From positions 30,843,001 to 30,907,000 of the forward strand of contig NC_068564.1 of assembly GCF_022201045.2 (NCBI RefSeq): a stretch of 64,000 nucleotides of DNA, written 5' to 3'. This DNA comes from Citrus sinensis. Lineage: Eukaryota > Streptophyta > Magnoliopsida > Sapindales > Rutaceae. This document shows positions 10,509 through 22,500 of the stretch, piece after piece. Each line of letters begins with the position of its first letter. The first letter of the stretch is position 1. Both the position numbers and the translations under genes were made by a program. Below the pieces are notes generated by a model. It did no database searches. It was given only the letters and a program-made list of their open reading frames with translations, and was not told where the DNA came from.

Positions 10509-13150
10509 TTATAACGCAACATCCACGAAATGGACTTTCTTATCCTCGTCAGGCAATTTCTCCAAGCAGAATGTGACTAGCCCAGAATTTGAATCATACT
10601 CAAATTCGACCTCATTTGAATCCACAGTGCACCTTCTTGGCTTAGCTGATGCATAAGCACCGAACTTGCCACAACCTTTAACCTCCATGCAGACCTTCCC
10701 CACCAATTCATTGCTACAATTCTCCGCTCTCTGATCACCTCCATACCCATCATCAATCTCCGTTAACTTAGCGCCGCCTTCAACTACATATTTGAGCCCC
10801 TCAATAGCACCACCAGCATTGAACATGTTGACGAGCCCCAAGGGCGCAAAGCTAAAGCCGGGGGATAAAAACTTAATGGGTGTGACAGTGAAGATTTCAT
10901 GTTCAAGGACTTTAAGGGACACTGGCATTGCTGCATTGTACGGCAGGGTGATGAGTTCACCGGTCCGGTGACAGTAGATGGCGCAGTCACCGGTCCAATT
11001 GGGGTCCGTGGCAGCTTCAGCAATGAGGTGAACATCACGGCCCCTAATTTGCCCCGTTATTGCATCACTTGTGGTTTCGTGGAACGTGTTCTTCCTTTCA
11101 GTTTTGTTCCAAGCCGCTCCTTGGCAATTGTAAACACCCAGCACCCCTGTGTACTTGTTCATGTTCCATATCTTCAACAAGCTGACACGATCACGGGCTG
11201 GGTCCGAGAAGAGGCAATCGCGTGTGGGCCGCCCAGGCAAGCGTCCTCGAAGAATTGACCCATCAGGCAGCACTAATTTCTTTAGCAGCTCAAAGTTGTG
11301 CTTCCCGGGCGCATCACTGCTCAAAATTAATATATAATTTAACTTAATTAACGTCACCAAATCAGAAATTCTAAAATATTTCGGAACTATTATGTCAGTC
11401 ATATAGTAAATAAAATAAATGATATTATGATATATTAATATATTGATATGTATATGTAAGTAGTGACCATTATGTTAAATTTAATTACACGCGACATACA
11501 TATACTTAATTGATTATATTACCTAATATAGTGCAGTGTAGAATTATCATCAAAAAATTAAAAAAAGAAAAAGAAAAATATTGATCTTTTATGAGAAAAT
11601 GAATGGCCATGTTATATGATTCATTACCTGACGTAAATGGGCCCACCACTTATAGCACGGGCCGATCCGTGATACTCAGCAGCTGGATGAAGGGAGTGGA
11701 ACATGTCCCAATCAGGCCGCATGATTTCTCCCAAGAACACACTGTTGTATGCGACAGCTGCAATATGAATGGTGTGTGATGTCGGATCACGTGGGTAGAA
11801 ATCATCTGATGCTCTCACTATAGCAGTTTGTTTTGAGCAGTAGAGTGCATCAGTATTGTGACTCATGCACGCAATGCACCCATTATCAGGGAAGTTCCTG
11901 GCAACCGACGCATCAAGCGCTTGATGATACTGTCTGGTCAACTCAACCCTGCCACCTAAGCCAGCACCAAGCGTCTCCAATATGCACTGGACGTCCACCT
12001 TAACACCGTCTATACCCGCAGACGCCAGATAGCCGTGCAACTCGTTGTAAAACTTGTACACGTTCTTCGGATTCACCAAACCCAAACCCTGCACCGCCAT
12101 TACATCAGTCTTCCATGTTGGCTCGTTCTCCACCACTCCTTTCGACAACATTGGATACTTCATCAACGACTCGTATTCCTCCATCTCCTTAATCCCCGGG
12201 CGGACCCCACCCCAATACCCGGTGATCGCGTGCCACACGTACACGTATTTCAACCCGTGCTTTGTCTTCGCGATGTCCACTATGTTCTTAATACCCGTTT
12301 TGGGATCTTCGTTCTTTTGAAATTTCTCGTTCTCTTTAATCCCGGTCAACCTCATCAACGGCTGTTGTTTCTTTTCGTTCTCATCGTTGGAACTGTGATC
12401 GTCCCCGCCGACTAATTGCCAGCCGTCGTCAATAATCACGAACTTCGGAGGGGTCCCACCTTTGGCGAGACTCTCGAGCCCGGCCTCCACGCCTTCCTGA
12501 GTTACTTCCTGGTAAAATGCGTCCCACGTGCACCAGCCGAAATAGTCCACGATTCCCGGCAACTTCTTCTCGTGTCGTTGACGGAAGGTTTTGAGATGTA
12601 AATTAACTGCCCTGATTGCTTCAGTGATTGTCCCGAAAGGATCTGTGCCGGCGTGGACGAACAAAGAGTGACTAAACGACGACGCTTTGGTGTCGGAGTC
12701 GCCGCTTTCTAAACACAACTCGAGCTCGTCGTTTGCATTTCCTTGCAAACACGCGCGGAATGAGCCTTCAATTAGAGGGAGGAAAACAGTGTAGACGATC
12801 TGATTGTCTTCGTTTCCATCGTTCGATTCGATGTGGGACCCCTCTTTGGTTTCCACCAATAAGAACTGAGTCTCGAGTGGGATTTCACTGCCATGGTCGC
12901 CCATTTTCTGAGCCATCCACCACAACTTGAACCTGAAACAGGCCAAGAAACGAATGTCACGCAAAGCCCCGATGGGGAGCACGTGCCTGCTGCTTTCTTC
13001 ATCGAAAGCCGCGCCAATGAAGACTCCCTCGACGGGACCGGAAGTCGAACCGGACGTCGTGATCAAATTGTCCGGCACTCCGGTAAGGATCGTACGATCC
13101 TTTACAATTAGCTTCCTCTCGGCGATCCTAACTACTGGTTTGATCGTCAT
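10509..13150 (-). CDS. RFS6: Raffinose-synthase-family protein, galactinol-sucrose galactosyltransferase 6 type
   Basis: Two coding exons, 13150-11628 and 11316-10509, joined by a GT-AG intron (11627-11317) that falls inside VSDAPGKH. The product is 776 residues, close to Arabidopsis RFS6/DIN10. The start MTIKPVVRI aligns with the known family start. Seen motifs: [37 protein letters not shown] with D386 as the likely nucleophile, and [11 protein letters not shown] with D449/D450 as the likely acid/base, all typical of the GH36 raffinose synthase/alkaline alpha-galactosidase family. Family members move galactose from galactinol to sucrose or hydrolyse galactosides in the cytosol, so the exact substrate cannot be read from sequence. 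Arabidopsis DIN10 is induced by dark and sugar starvation. No signal peptide is seen on the 776-residue form. Confidence 0.93.
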
Positions 13151-13540
13151 CTCTTTAACTTCTTCTTCTTCTTCTTGAAGCTTCTTTCGAGGTGTAATTA
13201 GCTCGTCTCTCTGAAATTCCAAGAAGAAAATTAACATACATAAAAAGACTTAACAAGCAAAATGAGTTGAACAATTTAATTACCTTAAAAGTGAATACCG
13301 AGAATGAAGGATTGGAAGAATATCTGCGAATTCGAAGACATGAAGCCAATAAATAAGAGCTTGTTAGAAACTGGCAGAAATAAAAAGTTTCTTCAGAAAT
13401 GAAAGGATTGGAGAAATTAGAAAAAAATAATAATATACCAGAATCAGAATGCTTCTTGGTTAAAACGACGAGTTTTGATTTTGAGCTTGAGAATGAGATG
13501 CTGTTAAGAGAGCACGATGTGAACGATGGGACAGATGAGG
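13151..13540 (-). other. 5' leader of the RFS6-like gene with two predicted leader introns
   Basis: On the minus strand there is a donor after GATTCTG (GTATAT, about 13439) and an acceptor TTTCTGCCAG before TTTCTAAC (about 13370). A second donor lies after TTTTAAG (about 13283), and a second acceptor TTGGAATTTCAG falls just before AGAGACGAG (about 13213). These are good plant splice signals, but the exons cannot be joined into one frame leading into the enzyme, so I read them as untranslated. The upstream frame beginning at 13607 lies above the TATA box. Confidence 0.55.
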
Positions 13541-13560
13541 ACGAATGAATGAGAGGCTTG

Positions 13561-13570
13561 TTATTTATAG
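13561..13570 (-). promoter_or_regulatory. TATA box of the RFS6-like gene
   Basis: The minus strand reads ACTATAAATAA here, a near-perfect TATA box, which places the transcription start around 13530-13540. This makes the ATG at 13605-13607 too far upstream to be used from this promoter. Confidence 0.65.
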
Positions 13571-13700
13571 TGGGGGATCTGAAACTGTAACAAGAATTTG
13601 ACGCCATTTTTTTTTTCTATTGGTCTCCCTCTCTCTATAACTTTATTTTCGATTTCGATCTTTTCGTCCTCGTTCTCAAAGCATTATATCGTGTTTCGCG

Positions 13701-13882
13701 CCACGTCACACTCAATCCAACGGAGCTAAAATATCCTTCACCAGAGATTACGTTCCCACGTCGGATCCACGCTGTACCAAGGTTCAATCAAATAATTCCA
13801 TGTACCAAATAAGTTCTAATACGTGGACTTTATTAGGTCATGCGCGTAGATTAAATCAAATGAGCTGATGTGTGTCCACGTA
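13701..13882. promoter_or_regulatory. Cluster of four ACGT-core elements upstream of the RFS6-like gene
   Basis: GCCACGTCAC (13700-13709), CCCACGTCGG (13755-13764), TACGTGGA (13820-13827) and TCCACGTA (13875-13882) lie 130-320 bp above the TATA box. ACGT cores with C or G flanks are bound by plant bZIP factors (ABA and low-energy signalling). That matches the starvation- or stress-linked expression known for DIN10-type genes. Occupancy is inferred. Confidence 0.5.
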
Positions 13883-16667
13883 CTCGGTTTCCGTCACGCA
13901 CTCGAAAATTAAAATTTAAAATCATAAAACAATTTCCCATGAAATTTTGTTACGCGGCCTCTGGGAAGTGTGAACCGAAACGGCATCGCGAGGCATCCCC
14001 CTCGTGACCGTCCCACGCAACACCAGGTCATCAGCTGCCGGTGCCTTGGCTGCTCGTTTTGGCTAACCACAACCACCCACTATTTTGTCCAAGTCAAGAT
14101 CGATAGTTCCATATCTTGGTAACTAAGCAATAATTATTTTAAATTTGGACGCATATCTAATTTTCTCGTATAATAAATCCCTGCGGGCAAAATGCCTGAA
14201 ACAAGTGTCCTGGGCATCTTTTCTTGTGCTTGGAGAATTTGATTAGAGTGTTCGAAGGGGCCAACCATGATCAATCATCGATGGTACACGTAAGGTTACA
14301 TATGGGCCCTTGATTTCAATGATTCCCTATATTTATGTTTTTTTTGTTTATTGTGGGACCTAATAATGTTACTGCACCACATGGGAAATCGGGGCAAGTG
14401 GAATGCATGTTGCTAGGAGCTATCATCATCATAGGTCCCGAGATTCTGGATTTACACGATTACACCGATTCTAGTCATTTATGAATCATCAACAATTTAT
14501 TTTATCATATATTTTCACACGTATCCAATATTCCACATAATTTTTCGATTTTAAATCATGTGTTGTTTATATCAACATACAAATCAATTATTGGAGTGCA
14601 TGATTGATCACCCGTGCTTGTCAGTTTGTAAATCAATCAATCGTATTGACATCTCGTTTAAGAAATTGTTAATTTATGGCTGCAACTTGATCCAGGTGTC
14701 ACTCTCGTTTCTGTATTTCATTTTAGTACGATGTACGTCTCAAACAATGGATGGGCTACGTAGAGTGCGTATTGAATAATATTCAAATTTATTGCTGATA
14801 TTGCACATTTTACAATTTCTTATAGGTGGCTGAGCTTCTTAAGTCGCAATTCATTTTTCACCAAAATCGTATTTGAATCTTGATATTTTCCTACTCAATA
14901 AAATGATTGAAGCACTAAAACCCACTAGATTTTCCATCCGTCTACGTGCTTTATATTTTGGCTTCACAAAAATTTTCAAGAACTTTCCACAAAATTCACC
15001 TTCCAATTAGATTTTTCATCACGTGGAAAATTTGTGTGCGTAATAAAAGAATTTCACTCCATCACGCTACATAATAACGATTGCCAAAAGCATTACGGCT
15101 TTTACCGTTTCATTGGACGTTTATGTGAAGCCTAAACTTGTTATATTTCCACTGATCAAATCACGTGCGTGATGTTTCCTTTCCACTAATTATGTGCCTC
15201 AGCCTCACGCACCAACTTTGGAACTATCTGCGGTTATTTGCTAATTTTGCCACTAATATTCTTCACCTACTAATAGGATTGTGAGATAATTAATGATAAA
15301 ACGTGTCAGTTGTCACGTGACATAAGAGCTTTTAAACAGAAATCCCAAATAATTGCGCTGATTAAGTGAAAAGGACAGGACACGTGTGTGGTTATAGTTG
15401 TTCGAACAAAAATATCTGATAGTCGTGGAAGATCTGTATGATGTGAAGTGCGGTCCGCAAGCTTGTCTCTGACATCATCATCGTACACGAGACACGCCTT
15501 GAGTTTCATTCGTACTCCTTTTGTCTCCACGAGTTTTTAACCGTACAATACCGGCGTAGAGAACACTGAAAACTCGCTTGGTCTAGCTGACACCTGTCAT
15601 AACCACTCGTTTCTGGAGGTTAGATTAAGATTACCTCCTGCGGGGGTAGTTTTGCTATAGTAGCGTGGGTGAAAGCAAACGCGTGAGAAGGCGAGTGAGA
15701 TGGCGGGAGAGGACTGGGTGCTACGCGAGGTTAGAAATATTCGATGGAGTGTAACTTGATGTAGGGTGTAGATGAGTCTGGAAACCGGTGATTGATGAAC
15801 CAGTGATGCTGTGAAGATCTCGTGAATATTCTTGATGTTTGAAAATGGTAAAGTTATGGTATGCTGGTGCTTCGTCACCCATTTTGGGGGCATTGGCAGC
15901 GAGAATGGCGATTGGGTAACGTGGGGTCGGGTGATGATTGAATTGAAATAAAAATGAGTGGTTTTGCTGTTTTTATGTGATGAAATCGTCAAAAATATCT
16001 TCCTGTTCATTCCTGTTGGAAGGAAAAGTCAATAATAAGTGAAGCCACTCGGAGCTTCAAGACAAATGAGGTCATTACGCTCACCCTAGTATCCGGCCAA
16101 GGAGAAAATTATAGAGATATTTTGACGAGGTAACAAGCACGTGATATCGATTTATTCGTCAAAATTTTTAAGCCGAATCTTCAACTACTTTGGCTCAACT
16201 ATCTTAAAATAAAATTCTCCTTAGAAAATTTTCTCATTCCCATTGAGCAATGGGTCAGTGCATTTGCAGTATAATTGTCCTTGAAGAATTTTAAAAACGG
16301 GGCTTAGATATCTTAACAATTACAACTAAATCAAATAGGATTATAGAATTTTAAAAACAGGGCTAGACACTGTATTTTGTGAGAGCTGTAGCTAATCTAG
16401 TCTGTAAGCTAGCATGACCTTTGATATGAACCACTTTTTGCTTATAGAAACGGTCGGTGATTGTGAGTTGTTTAAAAAAATAAATCAATCCAAACATTTG
16501 GCTAAATTTAAACAATTGATTTTTGTGAATGCTTAATTCAAAATTTTTTTGAAAAATTAGGGTGGAAATAATAATGAGAGCACGGTTATTCGCCTAGCCA
16601 AGCACACACTCCAAAATTAGGGTTTTGTCCTTTAATCAATTATCAAAACCTTTGCAGTTTACAACAA
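13883..16667. other. Spacer with five CACGTG G-boxes, no confident gene
   Basis: Perfect CACGTG hexamers occur at 15020, 15162, 15314, 15381 and 16138. A minus-strand frame of 137 codons (15597-16010) resembles no family I know and has no visible domain; its Ser/His/Thr-rich content looks like chance. Nothing else supported. Confidence 0.5.
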
Positions 16668-17560
16668 TGTTGAGTTCCTCCGATCAACTGAAAGAAATCA
16701 TAAGTCTAATATCTCCAAGCTCCAATTCAAACAAGTCATTTGGTTGCTCTTCTCTGTTGAACTTGCAAGAATAATCTAATATCAATCCGTCTTCAATTCA
16801 AGCCCTAGCTCAAAGCACTCATAGTCTGATCACCTCAATCTTGCTAATACATTTGAAGAAGATGAAGAAATGTAAGAATAAGTACGCCTATTCATTGGAT
16901 TGACTAAAATGAAGGTAACGTTGTGTTACTGAAAACAATAACTGTGTTCTATCCTTTTAATCCACTTTGATTTATTTTCTTTTTTTTCCCTTATCACTTG
17001 TTTATCTATTGATCGCAGGCAATATGTGATTTAGGTGTATGGTGTATATCTATCCAAAAAAATAATTTGGAGGCATCGTTTCTTCTGCTCACTTCGAGTC
17101 ACTCTTGCGGGCAGTTATTCACGCCCTTGACAATCCTATTGGTCCTTTGCCTAACAACATTAGAGGCCGTACAGGTACCAGACACAGTAATTGTTGATAC
17201 TATAGTGACTTGCTCTTATTACCCTAAGCATGGAACATAACACAGTCTATTAATGCAGTAATTCTTGTGAGGTAATAAAATTTCAAGACTAACTTGCATT
17301 TAAGTTGTGTTCACAATAAGAAAATGCTAGGTTTGTCTTTAGAACTAAATCTTTGATGCTGCTGTAATGTCAGCTCAATTAAGTCAACAAATGAGAGAAT
17401 TCTCGGACATATGGGTTTCTTTCTTCAGAGGACTTCTTACCATTGACAAAAAGAAAAAGGGACGCGTCAGAAAAGTGTGCGCTAAAGACAGGTCCACGAT
17501 ATTTCCTCCAACACTAGCGCTGTCAATGAGCTTGTGCTTTTCCTCTTTTAACACTTATTT
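16668..17560 (+). pseudogene. Broken intron-retaining copy of a plant RIF1-like N-terminal region
   Basis: Three ordered blocks read like successive exons of the plant protein annotated as a telomere-associated RIF1 N-terminal homologue. Block 1 (16668-16880) gives SSDQLKEIISLISPSSNSN, a stop, then NINPSSIQALAQSTHSLI. Block 2 (about 17020-17174), after a CGCAG acceptor, gives AICDLGVWCISIQ and, in a shifted frame, SAHFESLLRAVIHALDNPIG, then a further shift to LTTLEAVQ before a GTACC donor. Block 3 (about 17364-17524) gives VMSAQLSQQMREFSDIW ... IDKKKKGR ... RSTIFPPTLALSM. In-frame stops and at least two frameshifts show it is not functional. Retained introns argue for a DNA-level duplication rather than retrocopying. 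The family name comes from recalled similarity and is moderately secure. Confidence 0.55.
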
Positions 17561-19560
17561 CTAATGGAGATGCATATCAAACGTAGAAAGTCTTTTATGA
17601 CGAGTGATTCTGTCATGCAATCTGGGGAAAAGATTATTAAGTAACTGATTCATTCAATTAATATCAAATCAGAATCATATCATATAACTCGATTGAATCA
17701 CTAGTTTCTTTAAGTTTATTTTTGTACTTTATAAAAATTAATATTATGCATGTGACAGACTGACAGCGAACCCGGAGGAGCCTGTAATTGATTTTTTTTT
17801 TATAAGAGAAAAAGAGATGGGTGTGGTTAGAAGGTTAGAATACTGGGGTGTTTCCTATGACGACATGCGATGGCCAGTGCAGCCCAGCCCATCCAAAGTC
17901 TTGGCCCGCACATAATGAATTGCAAATTGCAAGACATGCTGTAAAATAAAGCGAAATAAAAAAAATGTGGAAATTTATATGAGCTACGTTTTTCAAACTA
18001 AAGACTCGTGGTAAGGGCGTTAATACCCCAACATAATACGAGATGAGTTATTTGTATTTTGCAACATTAGTTTTGTAAAAATATTATGCGTAATATTAGT
18101 GATGTAAATATTTGTATAAATCAGTGACGTGTCATGTCATCTCTATATTTTTACTAACAAATTACAATGCGACATTTGTAAAGTTTTGATGTAAGTTCGT
18201 GTCTCCACCGAAGCGACTTAAATATGATATTCATACAACTCGTGATGTCCTGATGACGTATTAAATAAGTAATTATTTAACACATAACGTATTATGATGG
18301 ATATGTATTGTAACAACAGTGGTGCTTTCATTAATTTGTAATCATAATAGAATAGAAATCGAAATTAATTAAAATCAAAATCAAATATTGATGTGTTTAT
18401 TTTATCTTGGAATCGAGAATGAATTGTTATAATTATTAAAATGTACTTAGTTAACTATTATTATTGTTGTTGTTGTTATTCTTATCATGTGTTATAATAA
18501 TTATAATTATTATTATGAAAAAAACTTATAACAACAAAAATATTTATAAAATAACAACAAAGATGACGACAATAATAATAATAAATACAACAACAACAAT
18601 CATCATCATCATGAGCATCATTATTGTTAAACAACAGTCAGCGACAACCGAGACGAGTAATAACAATGATAATCAACAAGTAATAGTGCCAACAAGATCG
18701 GTCTATGCAGTACTCGATCTGATTCTTGTATTTTCTTTTTAAGTTTTCAAATATAAAGGAATGACAAAACAAAAATTATAAAGTTTGAATGGGATAATTT
18801 TGTGAGTCTAAAAAATAGAGTTGTGATTTTCAACCCCTCATAAAATTCAGAACTCTACTAATCATTTCTAAAATTAATGTATCCCTTACTAATTTAATTT
18901 TCAATCCCCTCTTTATTTTAAAATTAAATAAATTATTTACTCACATTCTCATCTCATTCCCTAAAAAGTAAATACATCAAAGGATTATTGTAAGTCAAAT
19001 TCCACACTTCAAACTATTACTTATTTACTTGAAAAAGAGGTCCACCTCCGAAAATAGCCCGAAACCAGAAGACAAAACAAAAGGAGAATTTCCTACGACC
19101 ACGATAAGAAAATACAACTGCAAAGTACCGAATCAAAACTGCTAGTAAAGTTACTCATTTGGACTCAAAACGCAACCCGTTCACTTTCTCTCGCTATCGC
19201 AAATTCGGTAGCATAGGTTTTTTTCCTCTGCAAATCGGACGCACATTACATACGCTCGCTCTAATTGAACCGTACTCCTTTGCAAATTTCCCAAATTAAA
19301 TCTCTTTAGGTTTCCCCACCTCTCAAAACAAAATAATAATAATAACAAAAATAGAACAAAAAAAAAACCCCAAAAGGCCAAATCTATCCAAATGAAATTA
19401 AAATCTCTGCCTAGACTATCGTAAAACCTAGGGTTTTTAATTTATATTTTTCTACAAAAATATTGTTTGATATTTTACTGAATCGGATACGTTCTGTTGT
19501 CGAGATTCAAGTTGTGTTGTACCTGATTGCGATTGTAGCCCCTGATCGGTCGATCTGGTC
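17561..19560. other. Spacer and promoter region of the CNOT10-like gene
   Basis: AT-rich DNA without coding similarity. It includes a simple-sequence tract (18456-18615). The last few hundred bases are more GC-balanced and probably hold the CNOT10 promoter and 5' UTR, including the motif CCTAGGGTTTTTAA near 19428. Confidence 0.5.
18456..18615. repeat. Compound trinucleotide microsatellite (ATT/GTT/AAC/ATC)
   Basis: Runs of ATT, GTT, AAT, CAA and ATC triplets interrupted by short unique sequence. A chance open frame runs through it, but it is low complexity and not credible as a protein. Confidence 0.85.
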
Positions 19561-22500
19561 ATGGATTCTCGAGATTCAACGCAATCGACGGCCGCTGGTA
19601 ATACCTCCGGTGAAGACGACAGTGGCGTTCTCTCCGTCACTGCCACTCTTGCTAAGGAAGCCGCTCTCTACTTTCAGTCCCGTAAGTTCGACGAGTGCCT
19701 CGATTTGCTCAAACAGCTCCTGGATAAGAAGCCCGATGATCCTAAGGTAATTTCAATATTTGTCTGTGAAATAACTTTCGGTGTTTGTTCCTTTGTACAC
19801 GCTTAATGATGATTCGATCTTTTTTTTTTTTTGTGCCCCTTTTCGTTTTTAGTTGGAAATGAATACGGCTCTGATTTGTATGAATTGTGACGTATAAAGT
19901 TGTGTGTGCTACTGTTAGTTTCATTGTAATCATTATAAGAATTTTAGTTTAAACAATGTGGATGGTTTGTGCTCTATTGCATGCTAATCATACTATACTA
20001 GTATTTTCAATTCTGGAACTAGACTATCCAATCCATTTTGAGCTGTTTGAAACCTTGAAATGTGAGTGAATTTGGTGAATGATAGAGAATGACTAAGAGT
20101 AAGCAGTAGAAAAAAAATGTTTATGCAAGCTAACTACTTTTATCAGAGTAGTATTAATTGCTGGTGTACCAAGTAATTTTACTGAGAAAATACAAAATCA
20201 CTAGAAGCTGGACTGTCTGCTTAAGTTCAACAATAGTATGGACTAGGTCTAGGGATTTGTTTGTGGACTGTGACTGGGATTGGAGGGATCTTATGCTTAC
20301 TGTTGTGGCTTACTCTATGCTGCTGCACTAAATTATTCATTCCTTTGGAAGTGTTCATGTCCTGTATTCAGGTTATTGAAATTTGATTTTATTATATGTG
20401 TAGATGAGAATTTATGCATTATCTCCAAAAATAATAATGAATAAGTATGATTCTTTTACCTAAGCAGTTAAGGCCATATTCTATGACCTTTGCTGTCTTT
20501 GTAGTTAGTTCCACAGCACAATAGCAATAGCTTTTAATTGTCCTGATTTTGCAACATTTCAACGTAAGTGCAGTGTTGCGTGTCCCTTTTTATTTTGGTG
20601 GATGGTCTTTAAGTTCTTGGATTGTTGATTTTTGTTCAGATTCTTCATAACATTGCAATTGCCGAATACTTTCGGGACGGTTGTACAGATCCAAAGAAGC
20701 TGCTTGAAGCTCTTAATAATGTGAAGGTATGATAATATCTCTTTTATATGGAGGTTCACAAGGACATCCTTTTTCTTGGCCATCCACAACCCCATCTTGT
20801 AATCATATTTTTGAATAGTATGATAGAAGTTGAGATCCAGAGGCAGTAGTCTGTCAATCTTGGTACATAGATAGTTGTAATGGAGTGAATTTTTTTTATT
20901 GAGGACATCTCTTTTGGAATTTGTCTATAGTAAGAGGCCATCGATTTTCTGTAGTACGCATTTTTTGTTTTTAGATTTGTTTGTGGAAATATAGACATAT
21001 ATCCTTCTTAAACAGTTGAGCTAATGGGGAGGTAGATCTTCCACCCAAAAGGAGCAATATTCATACTGGACGGTTTTGTGGAACAAATATATTCACTCGT
21101 TTACTAATTAATCTATCTAACTGTATCTTGCTTCTTTACCTTTCATCTACTGTTTGAAAAGTATTCCCAGTCATTTTTCAGATCTTTTTTCAGAGTGCAA
21201 GCGCGAATATAATTGCTGTTAAAAAAACATGTTTGACCTTCATTGCAGCCTGATTAGATGGTCTTGATTTGGATTATTCTTTATGGAGGTTGTGTGGAAT
21301 GATTTCCAAGAGATTTCTCTTGCCCTGCATGGTCGGAACTTGAAATTTTATAGGTTCAGTTTTGTGCTCCTCTATGATAGGCTGCTTTATTTTATTAATA
21401 ATTATTTTTCGTCCTTTCTTTCTGAATTTCTCTAATTTAACTAGAAAAAGGATAGGTCATAAGAGAATCATCATCATCATCATTATTATTTATGTTATGA
21501 AAGAGTAGGTTGTTTTATACTAAGATTTTCAGCACATTATGTAATGTATTCATCTTGTTATACTAATATTTTCAGCAAATAATTATTCATTTTGTTTTGA
21601 TTCTGAATGATTTCTCATCCATTTCTTCTTTGGTGCTGCTGTAGAACAAAAGTGAAGAACTTGCACGTGCAACTGGGGAACAGACGGAGGGTGGTGGCAA
21701 TATTGGAAATAAAGTCGGTTTGGGGTCTAAAGGAAGTGGTGTTGTGGGAAATCAAGTTTCTGCTGCTAATAGTGGGAGTTTAGTATACATGGATGAGTTT
21801 GACGTGTCTGTCGCAAAACTGAACATTGTATGCTTCCTTGATCTTCAAGTAGCTTATTGAATTGCTATAATTAGTTTTGAGTGTTCAACCAAAGGAATTT
21901 AACTTTTATGCTATTTGTTTCTGAAATGACTTCTTGTTTCAATTTTTTATAGGCGGTTATCTGGTTTCATCTTCATGAATATGCAAAGGCATTATCAGTT
22001 TTAGAGCCTTTGTACCAAAATATAGAACCAATAGATGAGGTACAACTAGTTTTTGCCTGACTTTTGTTTAGGTTGTTGTAATGATGTGCTAACTGCTTTT
22101 CTAACTTTTAAGCAGACAACGGCGCTTCAAATTTGTCTCTTGTTGCTTGATGTTGCGCTAGCTTGCCATGATGCTTTCAGATCTGCTGTAAGTGATTATG
22201 ATTACATCGTGGTTTTTGCAATTTTTCAAACTTCACTGTTTTCCTGCATGTTTCCAGCAGGCTGATTCTGTGTTAAGCAGTAATGAAACTTCATCTGATA
22301 GAAGATCTGTGGTTCAGTTTTCCTACCACTAAGTTTTACTTTGTTAAAAAAATGTTGTGATGCATGGAGGAATCATGCTACGTGTTAGTTGAAAGCCTTT
22401 TTATAGGAAATATTTTTAGAGGCTGCATAACTAGTGATAACTTCCCCCCTTTCTCTCAATTCATCTTTTCCAGTTTCTTGTCAGAAAAGACTGGTGAATG

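Noticed and set aside
12035-12415. Plus-strand frame of 126 codons
   Set aside because: Shadow of the raffinose-synthase-family exon on the other strand; no family similarity.
13155-13607. Ser-rich 150-codon minus-strand frame that looks like a plastid targeting sequence for the RFS6-like enzyme
   Set aside because: Its ATG is upstream of the TATA box at 13561-13570, and predicted splicing does not connect it in frame with MTIKPVV, the family-typical start.
15597-16010. 137-codon minus-strand frame
   Set aside because: No recognisable domain, biased composition, no splice or promoter support; kept only as a comment in the spacer entry.
18464-18742. 92-codon Ile/Asn/Thr-rich frame
   Set aside because: Translation of a trinucleotide microsatellite tract.
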